Below are positions 34,330 to 43,542 of a DNA stretch of 64,000 bases, in pieces. This DNA is from Nicoletella semolina. GTDB taxonomy: Bacteria > Pseudomonadota > Gammaproteobacteria > Enterobacterales > Pasteurellaceae. The number at the start of each line of letters is the position of its first letter. The first letter of the stretch is position 1. The stretch is from NCBI RefSeq assembly GCF_004345745.1, contig NZ_SLXJ01000003.1, positions 103,507 to 167,506 on the forward strand. The letters run 5' to 3'. Under the pieces are notes generated by a model. It was not told the DNA's origin. It did no database searches and was given only the letters and a program-made list of their open reading frames with translations. The translations under genes were made by a program, and so were the position numbers.

Positions 34330-34470
34330 ACTAAATTAATTGATTTAAAGCATAACATTACACTAGACTTTTTTGTAAAATTTCGTAAAAATCTCACCGC
34401 TTGTTTTATGTTAACAAGTGGAAAAATTAAAAAATATGATACTCAACTATACTAAAATAAGAAGAAAATT

Positions 34471-35268
34471 ATGTGTCAATTATTAGGAATGAATTGCAAT
34501 ACACCAACAGATATTACATTTTCATTTGAGGGATTTCGAAGACGTGCGGGATTAACCGATCACCATAATGATGGCTTTGGAATCGCATTTTTTGAAGGGA
34601 AAGGGGTACGAATTTTTCGAGATAATCGTCCAGGTGCATCATCACCTATGGCTGATTTAGTCAATCAATATCACATAAAATCTTACAATGTTATTGCACA
34701 TATTCGCAAAGCGACAAAAGGTGAGGTGAACTTAGAAAACACACACCCATTTATTCGTGAATTATGGGGAGAAAATTGGGTATTCGCTCACAATGGCACA
34801 GTCAATATTAATGTTTGTCCAAGTAGTCATTATCAACCTATTGGTACAACTGATTCAGAAGCTGCATTTTGCTGCATCACCGCACGATTAAAGGAACGAT
34901 TTAACCAAAAACCTGATGAACAAACTTTATTTAAGTCAATAATGGAGATCACTAGCAAAATTGCAGAACACGGCGTTTTCAACTTTATCCTTTCTAATGG
35001 ACATTGGATGATCGCCCGCTGCTCAACAAATTTACATTACGTTTGCCGTAAAGCACCTTTTGGTAAAGCATTACGTGATGATGATGTTATGATTGATTTT
35101 CGTCAATATACGCTAGAATCTGATAAAGTAACCATCATTACAACTCAGCCCCTGACTAAAAATGAACAATGGAAAAAAATGAAAAACGGTGGCTATGTCT
35201 TTTTCAAAGATGGTGATGTATTGTACGAAGTCGAAGGATCCCTACCTGAATGCGAAGCACATGTTTAA
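34471..35268 (+). CDS. yafJ: YafJ-like class II glutamine amidotransferase
   Basis: 265 aa. Met-Cys start (MCQLLGMNCN) gives the N-terminal nucleophile Cys2 of class II (Ntn) amidotransferases; RRAGLTDHHNDGFGIAF, AHIRKATKGEVNLENTHPF and FAHNGTV are the glutaminase-domain motifs. There is no synthetase domain, as in E. coli YafJ. The ammonia acceptor is unknown. AGAAG precedes the ATG. Confidence 0.85.
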   Translation: MCQLLGMNCNTPTDITFSFEGFRRRAGLTDHHNDGFGIAFFEGKGVRIFRDNRPGASSPMADLVNQYHIKSYNVIAHIRKATKGEVNLENTHPFIRELWGENWVFAHNGTVNINVCPSSHYQPIGTTDSEAAFCCITARLKERFNQKPDEQTLFKSIMEITSKIAEHGVFNFILSNGHWMIARCSTNLHYVCRKAPFGKALRDDDVMIDFRQYTLESDKVTIITTQPLTKNEQWKKMKNGGYVFFKDGDVLYEVEGSLPECEAHV

Positions 35269-35280
35269 TTGCTAAATTAT

Positions 35281-35309
35281 TATATCCTCTAAATATATGA
35301 GAGGATATA
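35281..35309. terminator. Hairpin between convergent yafJ and tsaB
   Basis: TATATCCTCT (35281-35290) and AGAGGATATA (35300-35309) form a perfect 10-bp stem with a 9-nt loop. U-runs are weak, so termination is probable but not certain. Confidence 0.55.
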
Positions 35310-35318
35310 GGATGTCTT

Positions 35319-36008
35319 TTATACTTTATTTGGCAGCTTTTTCCAAGTAACCTCATTACGCAAATAAACAGGTTCGATATCAAGGGCTGAATGTATGTTG
35401 CCTATTTTAGCCTCATTCATGGCTAAAGGAAGCATGAATTCAGCTGAAGGTAAGGTGATTTCATTTGGCTGAATTGTTGGATTTAATTCACTAAATTGTG
35501 AGTAAGCCAGCCAGCCCGTACCTACGATAGTAGGATTATTTTCGAGTTTAAATTGTTTAATGGCACATATTGGAGAGCATACTTGTTCTGTGACAATCGT
35601 TGTCCATTCAGAAGTATTGCGTGAGAATTGAGCAAAATAAACTTCATTCATTCGAGCATCAATCAATGCAATAACTTCTGTTTTACCAAACTGCTGATAA
35701 GCTTGTTCTGCCATCATTAGTAAATTAGAAACTGGAACAACAGGTAGATTGCCGCCAAACGCCAATCCTTGTGCAATCCCAACCCCTACTCTTAGACCAG
35801 TAAAACTTCCTGGTCCTCTTCCAAATGCCAATAGCTCTATCTGCTTAAGAGTGATATTCGATTGGTTTAATAACTCATCAATCATAGGCAGAATGCGTTG
35901 GGTGTGCGTACGAGGGCTAAGCTCTGAAATTGTAGTGATGTTACCTTCGTATAACAGTGCCACCGAGCAAGCTTCGGTGGCAGTATCAATTGCTAAAATT
36001 GTTTTCAT
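35319..36008 (-). CDS. tsaB: TsaB, tRNA t6A biosynthesis scaffold
   Basis: 229 aa. ILAIDTATEACSVALLY (ASKHA phosphate-1 type) and GRGPGSFTGLRVGVG (63-77) identify the TsaB/YeaZ family. With TsaD, TsaE and TsaC it makes the t6A37 modification on ANN-decoding tRNAs, which include the tRNA-Ile2 encoded at 44.8 kb. It lies downstream of aroG on the same strand (34-bp gap). Confidence 0.95.
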   Translation of the reverse strand: MKTILAIDTATEACSVALLYEGNITTISELSPRTHTQRILPMIDELLNQSNITLKQIELLAFGRGPGSFTGLRVGVGIAQGLAFGGNLPVVPVSNLLMMAEQAYQQFGKTEVIALIDARMNEVYFAQFSRNTSEWTTIVTEQVCSPICAIKQFKLENNPTIVGTGWLAYSQFSELNPTIQPNEITLPSAEFMLPLAMNEAKIGNIHSALDIEPVYLRNEVTWKKLPNKV

Positions 36009-36042
36009 CGGATCTTTGAGGTATAAAATTTAAAGCTCTGAA

Positions 36043-37122
36043 CTACAAAGAGTTCACTTGACGGCGTTTTTTCACAGCTTGTGCAAGTTGGAATAGTGCT
36101 TTTTCACTATCTTCCCAGCCAATACAGCCATCAGTAATACTTTGTCCGTAAACAAGCAGTTGATTTGGCACTAAATCTTGTCTACCCTCAACCAAATGAC
36201 TTTCAATCATTACGCCTGAAATAAAATGTGAACCAGAGGCAATTTGCTGACAAACATCATTACATACATCAACTTGGCGTTTAAATTGTTTTTGGCTATT
36301 AGCGTGGCTAAAATCAACCATAACGTGTGGGCGACGTCCTGATCTCTCAATATCAACGCACACTTTTTTAACGGATTCTGCGTCGTAATTTGTCCCATTA
36401 TCCCCCCCCCGCAAGATGATATGGCAATCAGGATTACCTCGAGTAGAAACAATAGCAGAATGCCCAAATTTTGTTACCGATAAGAAATGATGGGGGGCTT
36501 CAGCTGCACCAATTGCATCAAGTGCAATTTTTACACTGCCATTTGTGCCATTTTTAAAGCCCACAGCACAGGACAAACCAGACGCTAGCTCACGATGAAC
36601 TTGTGATTCTGTTGTTCTTGCTCCAATTGCCCCCCAACTCATAAAATCAGCCATATATTGTGGCGTAATCATATCTAAGAACTCACCTGCTGCGGGCACA
36701 GTCAAGTCATTAATATCAGACAACACTTTACGAGCAATACGCAAGCCATCATTGAGTGCAAAGGTAGAATTAAGGTAAGGATCATTTATCAACCCCTTCC
36801 AGCCTACTGTTGTGCGTGGTTTTTCGAAATAAACTCTCATCACCAACTCTAAATTCTCAGCAATTTCAGGATTATTTCTCAACGCCCGAATTTTTTGAGC
36901 GTACTCTAATGCAGCGTTTGGATCGTGAATCGAGCAAGGTCCAATCACAACCAATAAACGGTCATCAGCACCGTGAATAATCTTATGAATTGCCTTGCGT
37001 GCTTTTGCAACCGTATCCGCAGCAATATCGCTTGCAGGGAAACGCTCTAATAGTGCAACGGGTGGCAATAATTCTTCAATATGATCAATTCTAACGTCAT
37101 CATTTCTATAAATTTCGCTCAT
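36043..37122 (-). CDS. aroG: DAHP synthase (AroG-like)
   Basis: 359 aa class I-alpha enzyme. VVIGPCSIHDPNAALEYA near residues 58-75 holds the metal-binding Cys63; YFEKPRTTVGWKGLINDP, GAIGARTTESQVHRELASG and CIGWEDSEKALFQLA are conserved. Overall it reads closest to E. coli AroG (usually Phe-sensitive). It condenses PEP and erythrose-4-phosphate, opening the shikimate pathway that ends with aroC. Codons near 238 (ILRGGDNG) contain nine consecutive G (36402-36410, as C on the plus strand). A TrpR-operator-like palindrome lies about 105-125 bp upstream, so feedback specificity and gene control may differ. Confidence 0.93.
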   Translation of the reverse strand: MSEIYRNDDVRIDHIEELLPPVALLERFPASDIAADTVAKARKAIHKIIHGADDRLLVVIGPCSIHDPNAALEYAQKIRALRNNPEIAENLELVMRVYFEKPRTTVGWKGLINDPYLNSTFALNDGLRIARKVLSDINDLTVPAAGEFLDMITPQYMADFMSWGAIGARTTESQVHRELASGLSCAVGFKNGTNGSVKIALDAIGAAEAPHHFLSVTKFGHSAIVSTRGNPDCHIILRGGDNGTNYDAESVKKVCVDIERSGRRPHVMVDFSHANSQKQFKRQVDVCNDVCQQIASGSHFISGVMIESHLVEGRQDLVPNQLLVYGQSITDGCIGWEDSEKALFQLAQAVKKRRQVNSL

Positions 37123-37225
37123 TTATTGTTCCTTTTTTACTCTAAATCATTCTATTTTAAGGAATATCGTTACTTCCTCTAATGGAAAAATAAATTAGAG
37201 CAATCTGTTTAGCTTGTCAAATAAT

Positions 37226-37247
37226 TTGTACTAATTTAATAGTACAA
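37226..37247 (-). promoter_or_regulatory. TrpR-operator-like palindrome upstream of aroG
   Basis: Perfect 8-bp arms TTGTACTA and TAGTACAA around a 6-bp AT spacer. The 18-bp core GTACTA-N6-TAGTAC agrees with the E. coli TrpR operator (GTACTAGTTAACTAGTAC) at 15 of 18 positions. It sits in the aroG upstream region, in the 168-bp gap after ftsK. Confidence 0.6.
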
Positions 37248-37290
37248 CAATACAATTCATTACTTTTACATCAAAATCTGTATTTTCGTG

Positions 37291-39957
37291 TCAGCGTACT
37301 AACACTTCACGCTTACCACGATTATCTGGAGCAGATAAAATCCCCTCTTCTTCTAGCTGATCAATAATTCTAGCTGCACGATTAAAGCCAATGGAAAAAC
37401 GGCGTTGAATGCCACTAATAGAGGTTGCACCACCCTCGCTTATAAACTGAGCAATTTCATCAAACAATGGATCTAAATCCTCCCCTGTTCCTCTGTCGCT
37501 CTGCTCACTATTATCCTCACTTGATTCGACAATGCTATCAATATATTCAGGCTTAGCTCTTGCACGCCAATCATCAGCAACTCGTTGGACTTCCTCATCG
37601 CTCATAAATGCACCGTGTATGCGTATGATTTCAGGACTACCAGCACCAGAGTAAAGCATATCGCCACGCCCCAATAACGCTTCTGCTCCCCCCTTGTCTA
37701 AAATAGTACGAGAATCAATTTGGCTAGCAACTGTAAAAGCAATACGACTAGGAATATTGGCTTTTATCACTCCTGTGATCACATCAGTTGAAGGACGTTG
37801 CGTTGCAAGAATTAAGTGGATACCGACCGCTCGTGCTTTCTGTGCAATTCGCATAATATGCTCTTCAACCCGCTTTCCCGCAGACATCATTAAATCAGCA
37901 AATTCATCAACAATCAGTACAATATAGCTCATTTTCTGCAAAGCAGGGGCGTCTAAATCCATTGAATCACTCGGCTTCCAATAAGGATTTTTAATCGGCA
38001 TATTCATCGCCTCGGCTTGCTCAAGTTTAGCGTTATATCCTTCGATATTACGCACTTGTACATAACTGACTAATTGATAACGGCGTTCCATTTCCTCAAC
38101 TGCCCAACGCAATGCGTTTTCTGCCTTTTTCATATCGGTAACAACAGGTGTCAGTAAATGCGGAATATCGTTATAAATAGAAAGCTCAACAACTTTTGGA
38201 TCAATCATAATAAAACGAACTTGTTCTGGCGTCAGTTTAAACAGCAGACTTAAAATCATAGTGTTCACACCAACAGATTTCCCTCCTCCTGTTTGCCCAG
38301 CTACAAGCAAGTGAGGCATTTTCGCCATATCAACCACAATTGGCTGCCCGCTAATATCTTTACCGAGTGCCATCGGTAAAATTGCCTCACTACGCTGAAA
38401 AACCTCACTCGCTAATACATCACGCAACCAAACTGTCTCACGCTGATTGTTCGGTGTTTCTATTCCCATATAAGGCTTCCCAGGAACGACATCAGTAATC
38501 CGAATAGCTTTAAAAATCAACGCTCTTGCTAAATCTGCATCAAGATTAGTGATCTTATTTGCTTTCACTCCTGAGGCAGGTAGGATTTCATAACGAGTTA
38601 CCACAGGTCCAACAAGTACATCTTCCACGGTTGCCTTCACACCAAAATTTGCCAATTCTTGTTCAATTTTGCGTGAAGTTTCACGAATTTCTTGCTCTGT
38701 GATTTGCTGTTGCTCTCGTGGGTGGGTATCCAATAAATCCAAAGTCGGCATAGGTGAAGTTGGCTTAAGTACAATATTTTTACGTTGTAATAGAGGGTGA
38801 ACTACTGGCGTAGACTGTGGTCGTGCTTTTTTCTCCGTTGCATTAACTGCTGATGTAATAGTTTCTTCACCAAGCTCTTGTTCAATGACTGCTTGTTCAA
38901 TAAATCTTGGCTCCACAATTTTAGGTTCAATAAGATCAATCGTTCTCATTTCTCGCTGAATAGGCAGCTCAACAGGGATAACAGTCTCTTGTTCAATAGA
39001 TGAAGAATGTAATGCATTCTCCGATAAAGTTACCTTCGGCAATGTTGGGTTTGATTGCTCAATGACTAAATCTGCTGAGTGTGTAAAAAGCGAATCAACA
39101 TTTTCAGGCTCTAACAATACTTTCGGCAAATCCTGCTCAACAGCCCTCACTATTCGAGTTTCTGCATTTGGGATTTCATCAACTACTCTCTCATTGGCTG
39201 GCATCTGGATTTCTGTTGCAGGAGAAACAGGCTGCAAGCCAGTAATTTTGGGACGAATAAATTGTGAAACGTCCGTTAATACATCATTTTGTTTTTCAAC
39301 ATCAACTAGCACAACGCTATTATCAACATCAACACGATCCTCATCGACAAAATTTTCCACTAAATCGACCGCTTGTTTAGCAGAGCTTTGCAATGATTTC
39401 CCCTCTACAACCCAGCGGTAAAGCTGCATAAACAACTGAAATAAAATTTGCCCCGAACAAAAATAAAACCCAATTGCAGTGAGTAAAATACCAATAAGAA
39501 GCCCTCCAATTAGTCCCAAACTAGGCATAATCAAAGAACTTAATAATCCACCAATAAATCCGCCAGCTAAATAATAAGGTGAATGAGGCAATAAATGGTT
39601 TGCTAATATACTTAATCCCAAGAGAAGCAAAACGAAGCTCCCCAACCAACGTAAACTATTGGCTCGTTTTAAATACATAAACTGGCTAAATATCAGCAAA
39701 TAAACAGACAGAAAAACCAAACTGAAAGGGACTAAAAAGGCGACCTTGCCAAACATTGACAACAACAGATCCACACTCCACGCCCCCAAATATCCTGCCT
39801 TATTTAAGACAACTGGTGAAATGCTGCTCGCCACCGACCAGCTATTATCCAATGGACTATAACTGATCCACGCAACCAAAATATACAGCCAGAACCCACC
39901 AAACAATAAAAGCCCAAGTTTAAGTAAATTTTCTCTGCCTTTTAACCGCTCAATCAC
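37291..39957 (-). CDS. ftsK: FtsK DNA translocase
   Basis: 888 aa, shorter than E. coli FtsK (1329) because the linker is shorter. Four or five N-terminal TM segments in residues 1-175 anchor it at the septum; a Glu/Val/Pro-rich linker runs to about 400; the motor domain has Walker A AGQTGGGKS (Lys560) and Walker B YIVLIVDEFADLMM; the C-terminal winged-helix gamma domain (ISGIQRRFSIGFNRAARIID) reads KOPS and activates XerCD at dif. Starts 9 bp after lrp, the usual lrp-ftsK arrangement. Confidence 0.96.
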   Translation of the reverse strand: MIERLKGRENLLKLGLLLFGGFWLYILVAWISYSPLDNSWSVASSISPVVLNKAGYLGAWSVDLLLSMFGKVAFLVPFSLVFLSVYLLIFSQFMYLKRANSLRWLGSFVLLLLGLSILANHLLPHSPYYLAGGFIGGLLSSLIMPSLGLIGGLLIGILLTAIGFYFCSGQILFQLFMQLYRWVVEGKSLQSSAKQAVDLVENFVDEDRVDVDNSVVLVDVEKQNDVLTDVSQFIRPKITGLQPVSPATEIQMPANERVVDEIPNAETRIVRAVEQDLPKVLLEPENVDSLFTHSADLVIEQSNPTLPKVTLSENALHSSSIEQETVIPVELPIQREMRTIDLIEPKIVEPRFIEQAVIEQELGEETITSAVNATEKKARPQSTPVVHPLLQRKNIVLKPTSPMPTLDLLDTHPREQQQITEQEIRETSRKIEQELANFGVKATVEDVLVGPVVTRYEILPASGVKANKITNLDADLARALIFKAIRITDVVPGKPYMGIETPNNQRETVWLRDVLASEVFQRSEAILPMALGKDISGQPIVVDMAKMPHLLVAGQTGGGKSVGVNTMILSLLFKLTPEQVRFIMIDPKVVELSIYNDIPHLLTPVVTDMKKAENALRWAVEEMERRYQLVSYVQVRNIEGYNAKLEQAEAMNMPIKNPYWKPSDSMDLDAPALQKMSYIVLIVDEFADLMMSAGKRVEEHIMRIAQKARAVGIHLILATQRPSTDVITGVIKANIPSRIAFTVASQIDSRTILDKGGAEALLGRGDMLYSGAGSPEIIRIHGAFMSDEEVQRVADDWRARAKPEYIDSIVESSEDNSEQSDRGTGEDLDPLFDEIAQFISEGGATSISGIQRRFSIGFNRAARIIDQLEEEGILSAPDNRGKREVLVR

Positions 39958-39966
39958 ACCAAATCC

Positions 39967-40449
39967 TTATTTTAATAACAGATAATTTGTCTGCTTTACT
40001 TCTTCCATCACCACATAAGTTCGAGTGTCATTCACCCCAGGAAGACGCAATAATGTCGTACCGAGTAACTTACGATATGCTGCCATATCTGCCACTCGAG
40101 TTTTCAGCAAATAATCGAAATCCCCTGATACCAAATGGCACTCTTGAATTTCTTCTAATAATTGCACAGCTTTATTGAATTCCTCAAATACATCAGGTTT
40201 ACCACGCACAAGCGTAATTTCTACAATTACCAACAACGGTGAAGAAAGCAATTCAGGGTTAAGTAACGCACGATATCCCATAATCACATTGTGCTTTTCC
40301 AAACGCTTTACCCTCTCTAAACAAGGCGTAGGCGACAGCCCTACCCGTTTAGATAGCTCAATATTAGATATTTTCCCATTGCGTTGTAACTCATTAAGAA
40401 TTTTTAAATCAATGCTATCCAATGCTTTAGGAAGTTTTTTATATTTCAT
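39967..40449 (-). CDS. lrp: Leucine-responsive regulatory protein Lrp
   Basis: 160 aa. N-terminal HTH (DSIDLKILNELQRNGKISNI then LSKRVGLSPTPCLERVKRLE) and C-terminal RAM/ACT domain (ECHLVSGDFDYLLKTRV, YVVMEEVKQTNYLLL). A global regulator of amino acid metabolism; ilvIH, the classical Lrp target, is also in this window. AAGGTAA precedes the ATG. Confidence 0.95.
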   Translation of the reverse strand: MKYKKLPKALDSIDLKILNELQRNGKISNIELSKRVGLSPTPCLERVKRLEKHNVIMGYRALLNPELLSSPLLVIVEITLVRGKPDVFEEFNKAVQLLEEIQECHLVSGDFDYLLKTRVADMAAYRKLLGTTLLRLPGVNDTRTYVVMEEVKQTNYLLLK

Positions 40450-40608
40450 TTTGTTACCTTTGTAGCATTTTATTCTAAAACAAGAGATATTCTAATCATA
40501 TAAGCTCTTTTGATCCAGTAAATTCACTCATTAAAGAAAAAGCAATAGCCATCAGCTATCAAATGAACCACCATCGCTGTTTTAAAATTCAATAGAACAG
40601 TATTATTC

Positions 40609-41817
40609 CTAGCCGACCACTTTTGGTAGTATTCCAAAATCAACGAGGACAGGAGCAATTAGAATAAGAATGCCTGATACTAATGTAAGTAATAATCCAA
40701 AGTTTCCACCTATCACTTGGTAAGGTAAATTTGGAAATTTACGTCTTAATACCCACACCATACCAACAGGAAGTAGCAATCCGTAAAATGTGAACATTTG
40801 TCCAGCATAAGTTAATACGCCTAAGAAATTGCGGAAAAATAGAGCAAAAAACAATACAGGCAAAAAAGTCAATAAACTCAATGAGAAACGGTTTAAATTT
40901 GAATTTATTCTTTTAAATAAATCGTCTAAACAATCAAGTAACGCTAATGCGACCCCTAAAAACGAAGTAATAATCGCCAATGCTGAAAAAAGGCGAACGA
41001 TGTGGCTAATTAACTCACTACCTGTTGCACTAAAAGTCGCTTCAACTAAACCATTCAAAGTAGGATTGTGGCGAATAATTTCAACAAATTGTAGTTGGCT
41101 AAATACGCCGTGTGTTGCCATTTGCCATAAAATATACGCAACAAGTGGAATGGCTGATCCTGTGAGAATAGCAATACGCAGTCGTTTTATATCCCCCTCT
41201 AAATAGTTGTTAATACTTGGGATAACAACGTGGAAACCGAAAGAGGTAAAAAAGACTGGACTGGCAGAGATAATCAGCAAATAATGCAATGGCATTGCCC
41301 CTAAGTTATCGAGAGTAACATTTGGTAGCATCATAAACAGCACGAAGCCAAATGCGGCTAACTTAATGATAAACAACACTCGAGTAAACACATCGACCGC
41401 ATTCACCCCAATAGTTACAGCAATCGCAAAAACAACAACAAACAATACAATAGAAAAACTTTCTGCATTTTCACCGAGAAAAGCAAAAAGCGGCATAAGT
41501 AAATTACCACCTCCCAAAGCATACGCCGTGAGCAAAGCATACATAAAAACAATCGATACGACAGTAACAGAGATGCGTCCAAATAAACCAAAGTGTTGCT
41601 CGGCAAGTGTTGCCGCTCCAGCATCTTTACTTTCCGCTTTTTGATAAACTTCAACAAAAAGCAATGCACTATAAGAGAGCAATGCCCATAAGGCGAACAA
41701 TAATATCAAAGTATAGCTAAACCCCATTTCTGCTGATGTAATTGGCATCGCTAACATACCTGCACCAATAGTTGTTCCTGCAACAATCAATGCACTTCCA
41801 AAAGTTTTGTTTTTCAT
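40609..41817 (-). CDS. tyrP: Tyrosine-type aromatic amino acid permease TyrP
   Basis: 402 aa, 11 hydrophobic segments. The N-terminus MKNKTFGSALIVAGTTIGAG then MLAMPITSAEMGFSYTL closely follows E. coli TyrP (HAAAP family). ATG 41817 is chosen for AAGAGGT upstream; the frame extends to 41859 without RBS. It imports aromatic amino acids with protons. Tyr versus Trp (Mtr) specificity cannot be settled by eye. Confidence 0.88.
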   Translation of the reverse strand: MKNKTFGSALIVAGTTIGAGMLAMPITSAEMGFSYTLILLFALWALLSYSALLFVEVYQKAESKDAGAATLAEQHFGLFGRISVTVVSIVFMYALLTAYALGGGNLLMPLFAFLGENAESFSIVLFVVVFAIAVTIGVNAVDVFTRVLFIIKLAAFGFVLFMMLPNVTLDNLGAMPLHYLLIISASPVFFTSFGFHVVIPSINNYLEGDIKRLRIAILTGSAIPLVAYILWQMATHGVFSQLQFVEIIRHNPTLNGLVEATFSATGSELISHIVRLFSALAIITSFLGVALALLDCLDDLFKRINSNLNRFSLSLLTFLPVLFFALFFRNFLGVLTYAGQMFTFYGLLLPVGMVWVLRRKFPNLPYQVIGGNFGLLLTLVSGILILIAPVLVDFGILPKVVG

Positions 41818-42033
41818 ATAAACCTCTTGTAAAAATAGTTTTCGAATTCTAGCAATCACATTGAAAATGTAAACTTATTATTCAATAATTTTTAATTTTG
41901 TATATATTTCTTTACAGATTAATAGCACCTAACAAAATAGCCAAACAGAAGTGAAAAAATTTTCTTCTACTTTTCCTTATGTTTAAGCCATAATGAAGCA
42001 CTAACTCACTTTGTATCATTTCCACTAATCAAT

Positions 42034-42777
42034 ATGAAGAAAATCATTGCTCTACTCCTCCTGATTGGAACACATTTAAATGCAAAATCATTAACTATTT
42101 TTTCTGCATCTTCAATGAACAATGTTTTACAAGAAATTGGCAAAAGCTATGAACAAGCCTATCCAGAAGATCGATTAACCTTTTCTTTTGCAGCCTCTTC
42201 TACGCTTGCTAAGCAGATTGAACGAGATGCTCCTGCGGATATTTTTATTTCAGCAGATCAAAAATGGCTCAATTATTTACAAATAAAGCAACCTGAAAAA
42301 ATTCAACAGGTGAAATTTATTGCCAAGAACGCTTTAGTACTTATCGCTCCCAAAGAAGCCCCATTACAAGCACAAGCTATCCAAGCGGTCAATTTTAAGA
42401 AAATTTTAGCAAATCATTATCTTGCTGTTGGTGATCCAGCTCACGTTCCTGTAGGGAAATATGCCCAAATGGCATTGACCTATTACCAACGTTGGGAAAT
42501 GGTTGAACCTCGCCTTGCTAGAGCTAAAAATGTGCGTGATGCACTTTCTTTTGTTGAACGAAGAGAGGCTCCACTCGGCATTGTGTATGCAACCGATGCC
42601 AAGATCTCTAATAAAGTGAAAGTCATTGCTACTTTTCCGCTAGAAAGCCATAGCGACATTATTTATCCTGCGGTAATCTTAAGCGACAAACCTGAAGCAG
42701 TACGTTTTCTTAATTTTCTTCAAAGTAAACAAGCCAAAGCAATATTTGAACAAGCTGGATTTTTACCTGTAGAATAG
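42034..42777 (+). CDS. modA: Molybdate-binding periplasmic protein ModA
   Basis: 247 aa with an 18-residue signal peptide (MKKIIALLLLIGTHLNAK). LTIFSASSMNNVLQEIG, FSFAASSTLAKQIERDAPAD and IFISADQKWLNYL are the conserved ModA ligand-binding blocks. It captures molybdate or tungstate for the ModBC transporter. First gene of modABC; no ModE gene or clear ModE box is visible in the 216-bp upstream gap. Confidence 0.95.
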   Translation: MKKIIALLLLIGTHLNAKSLTIFSASSMNNVLQEIGKSYEQAYPEDRLTFSFAASSTLAKQIERDAPADIFISADQKWLNYLQIKQPEKIQQVKFIAKNALVLIAPKEAPLQAQAIQAVNFKKILANHYLAVGDPAHVPVGKYAQMALTYYQRWEMVEPRLARAKNVRDALSFVERREAPLGIVYATDAKISNKVKVIATFPLESHSDIIYPAVILSDKPEAVRFLNFLQSKQAKAIFEQAGFLPVE

Positions 42778-42814
42778 AGAGAATTTTCACCCATTAACTA
42801 TCACTATTTATCAA

Positions 42815-43501
42815 ATGTTTACCGAGCAAGAAATTAATGCCATTTTTTTGAGCCTTAAAATCAGTAGTATTGCGATTATTTTGGCTCTACCTTTTGCTAT
42901 CAGCACAGCGTGGCTACTTGCTCGCAAACAGTTTTTTGGAAAAAGTCTGCTTGATGGCATTGTACATTTACCGCTTGTTCTCCCCCCTGTTGTGATTGGC
43001 TATTTATTGCTCTTAACAATGGCAAAACGAGGTTTAATTGGACAATGGCTTTGGCAGTGGTTTGAAATATCGTTAAGTTTTTCGTGGCAGGGGGCAGTAT
43101 TAGCCTCAATGGTAATGGCATTTCCATTAATGGTACGAAGCATTCGCCTTGCTTTTGAAGCTGTTGATCCTAAATTAGAACAAGCCGCCCGCACGCTGGG
43201 TGCAACACCGTTAAAAGTCTTTATCACCCTCACACTCCCACTCTCATTTTCTGGCATACTATCAGGAGCAGTATTAGGATTTGCCCGCTCTTTAGGGGAG
43301 TTTGGAGCAACCATTACTTTTGTTTCCAACATTCCTAATCAAACCCAAACAATCCCCGCAGCACTTTTTACATTTATTGAAACGCCCGATGGCGAACTGG
43401 CTGCAGCTCGATTGTGTGCCATAGCTATCCTTATTTCGCTGCTTGCCCTTTTCATTTCAGAATGGCTAGCACGCCGTCAAAAAGTTAAAATCAATGCTTA
43501 A
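42815..43501 (+). CDS. modB: Molybdate ABC transporter permease ModB
   Basis: 228 aa with five to six TM segments. LPLVLPPVVIGYLLL and the cytoplasmic EAA loop (EQAARTLGATPLKVFITLTLPLS, then GFARSLGEFGATI) are characteristic of ModB. Second gene of the operon, 37 bp after modA with no obvious Shine-Dalgarno. Confidence 0.95.
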   Translation: MFTEQEINAIFLSLKISSIAIILALPFAISTAWLLARKQFFGKSLLDGIVHLPLVLPPVVIGYLLLLTMAKRGLIGQWLWQWFEISLSFSWQGAVLASMVMAFPLMVRSIRLAFEAVDPKLEQAARTLGATPLKVFITLTLPLSFSGILSGAVLGFARSLGEFGATITFVSNIPNQTQTIPAALFTFIETPDGELAAARLCAIAILISLLALFISEWLARRQKVKINA

Positions 43502-43542
43502 AAAGCAAGTTCCTCTACAAGAGATAAAGAGAGTAAATAAGA

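Noticed and set aside
41860..42033. Possible ModE operator or molybdenum-cofactor riboswitch before modA.
   Set aside because: No convincing TATAT/ATATA-type ModE palindrome or structured aptamer could be made out; only AT-rich sequence.
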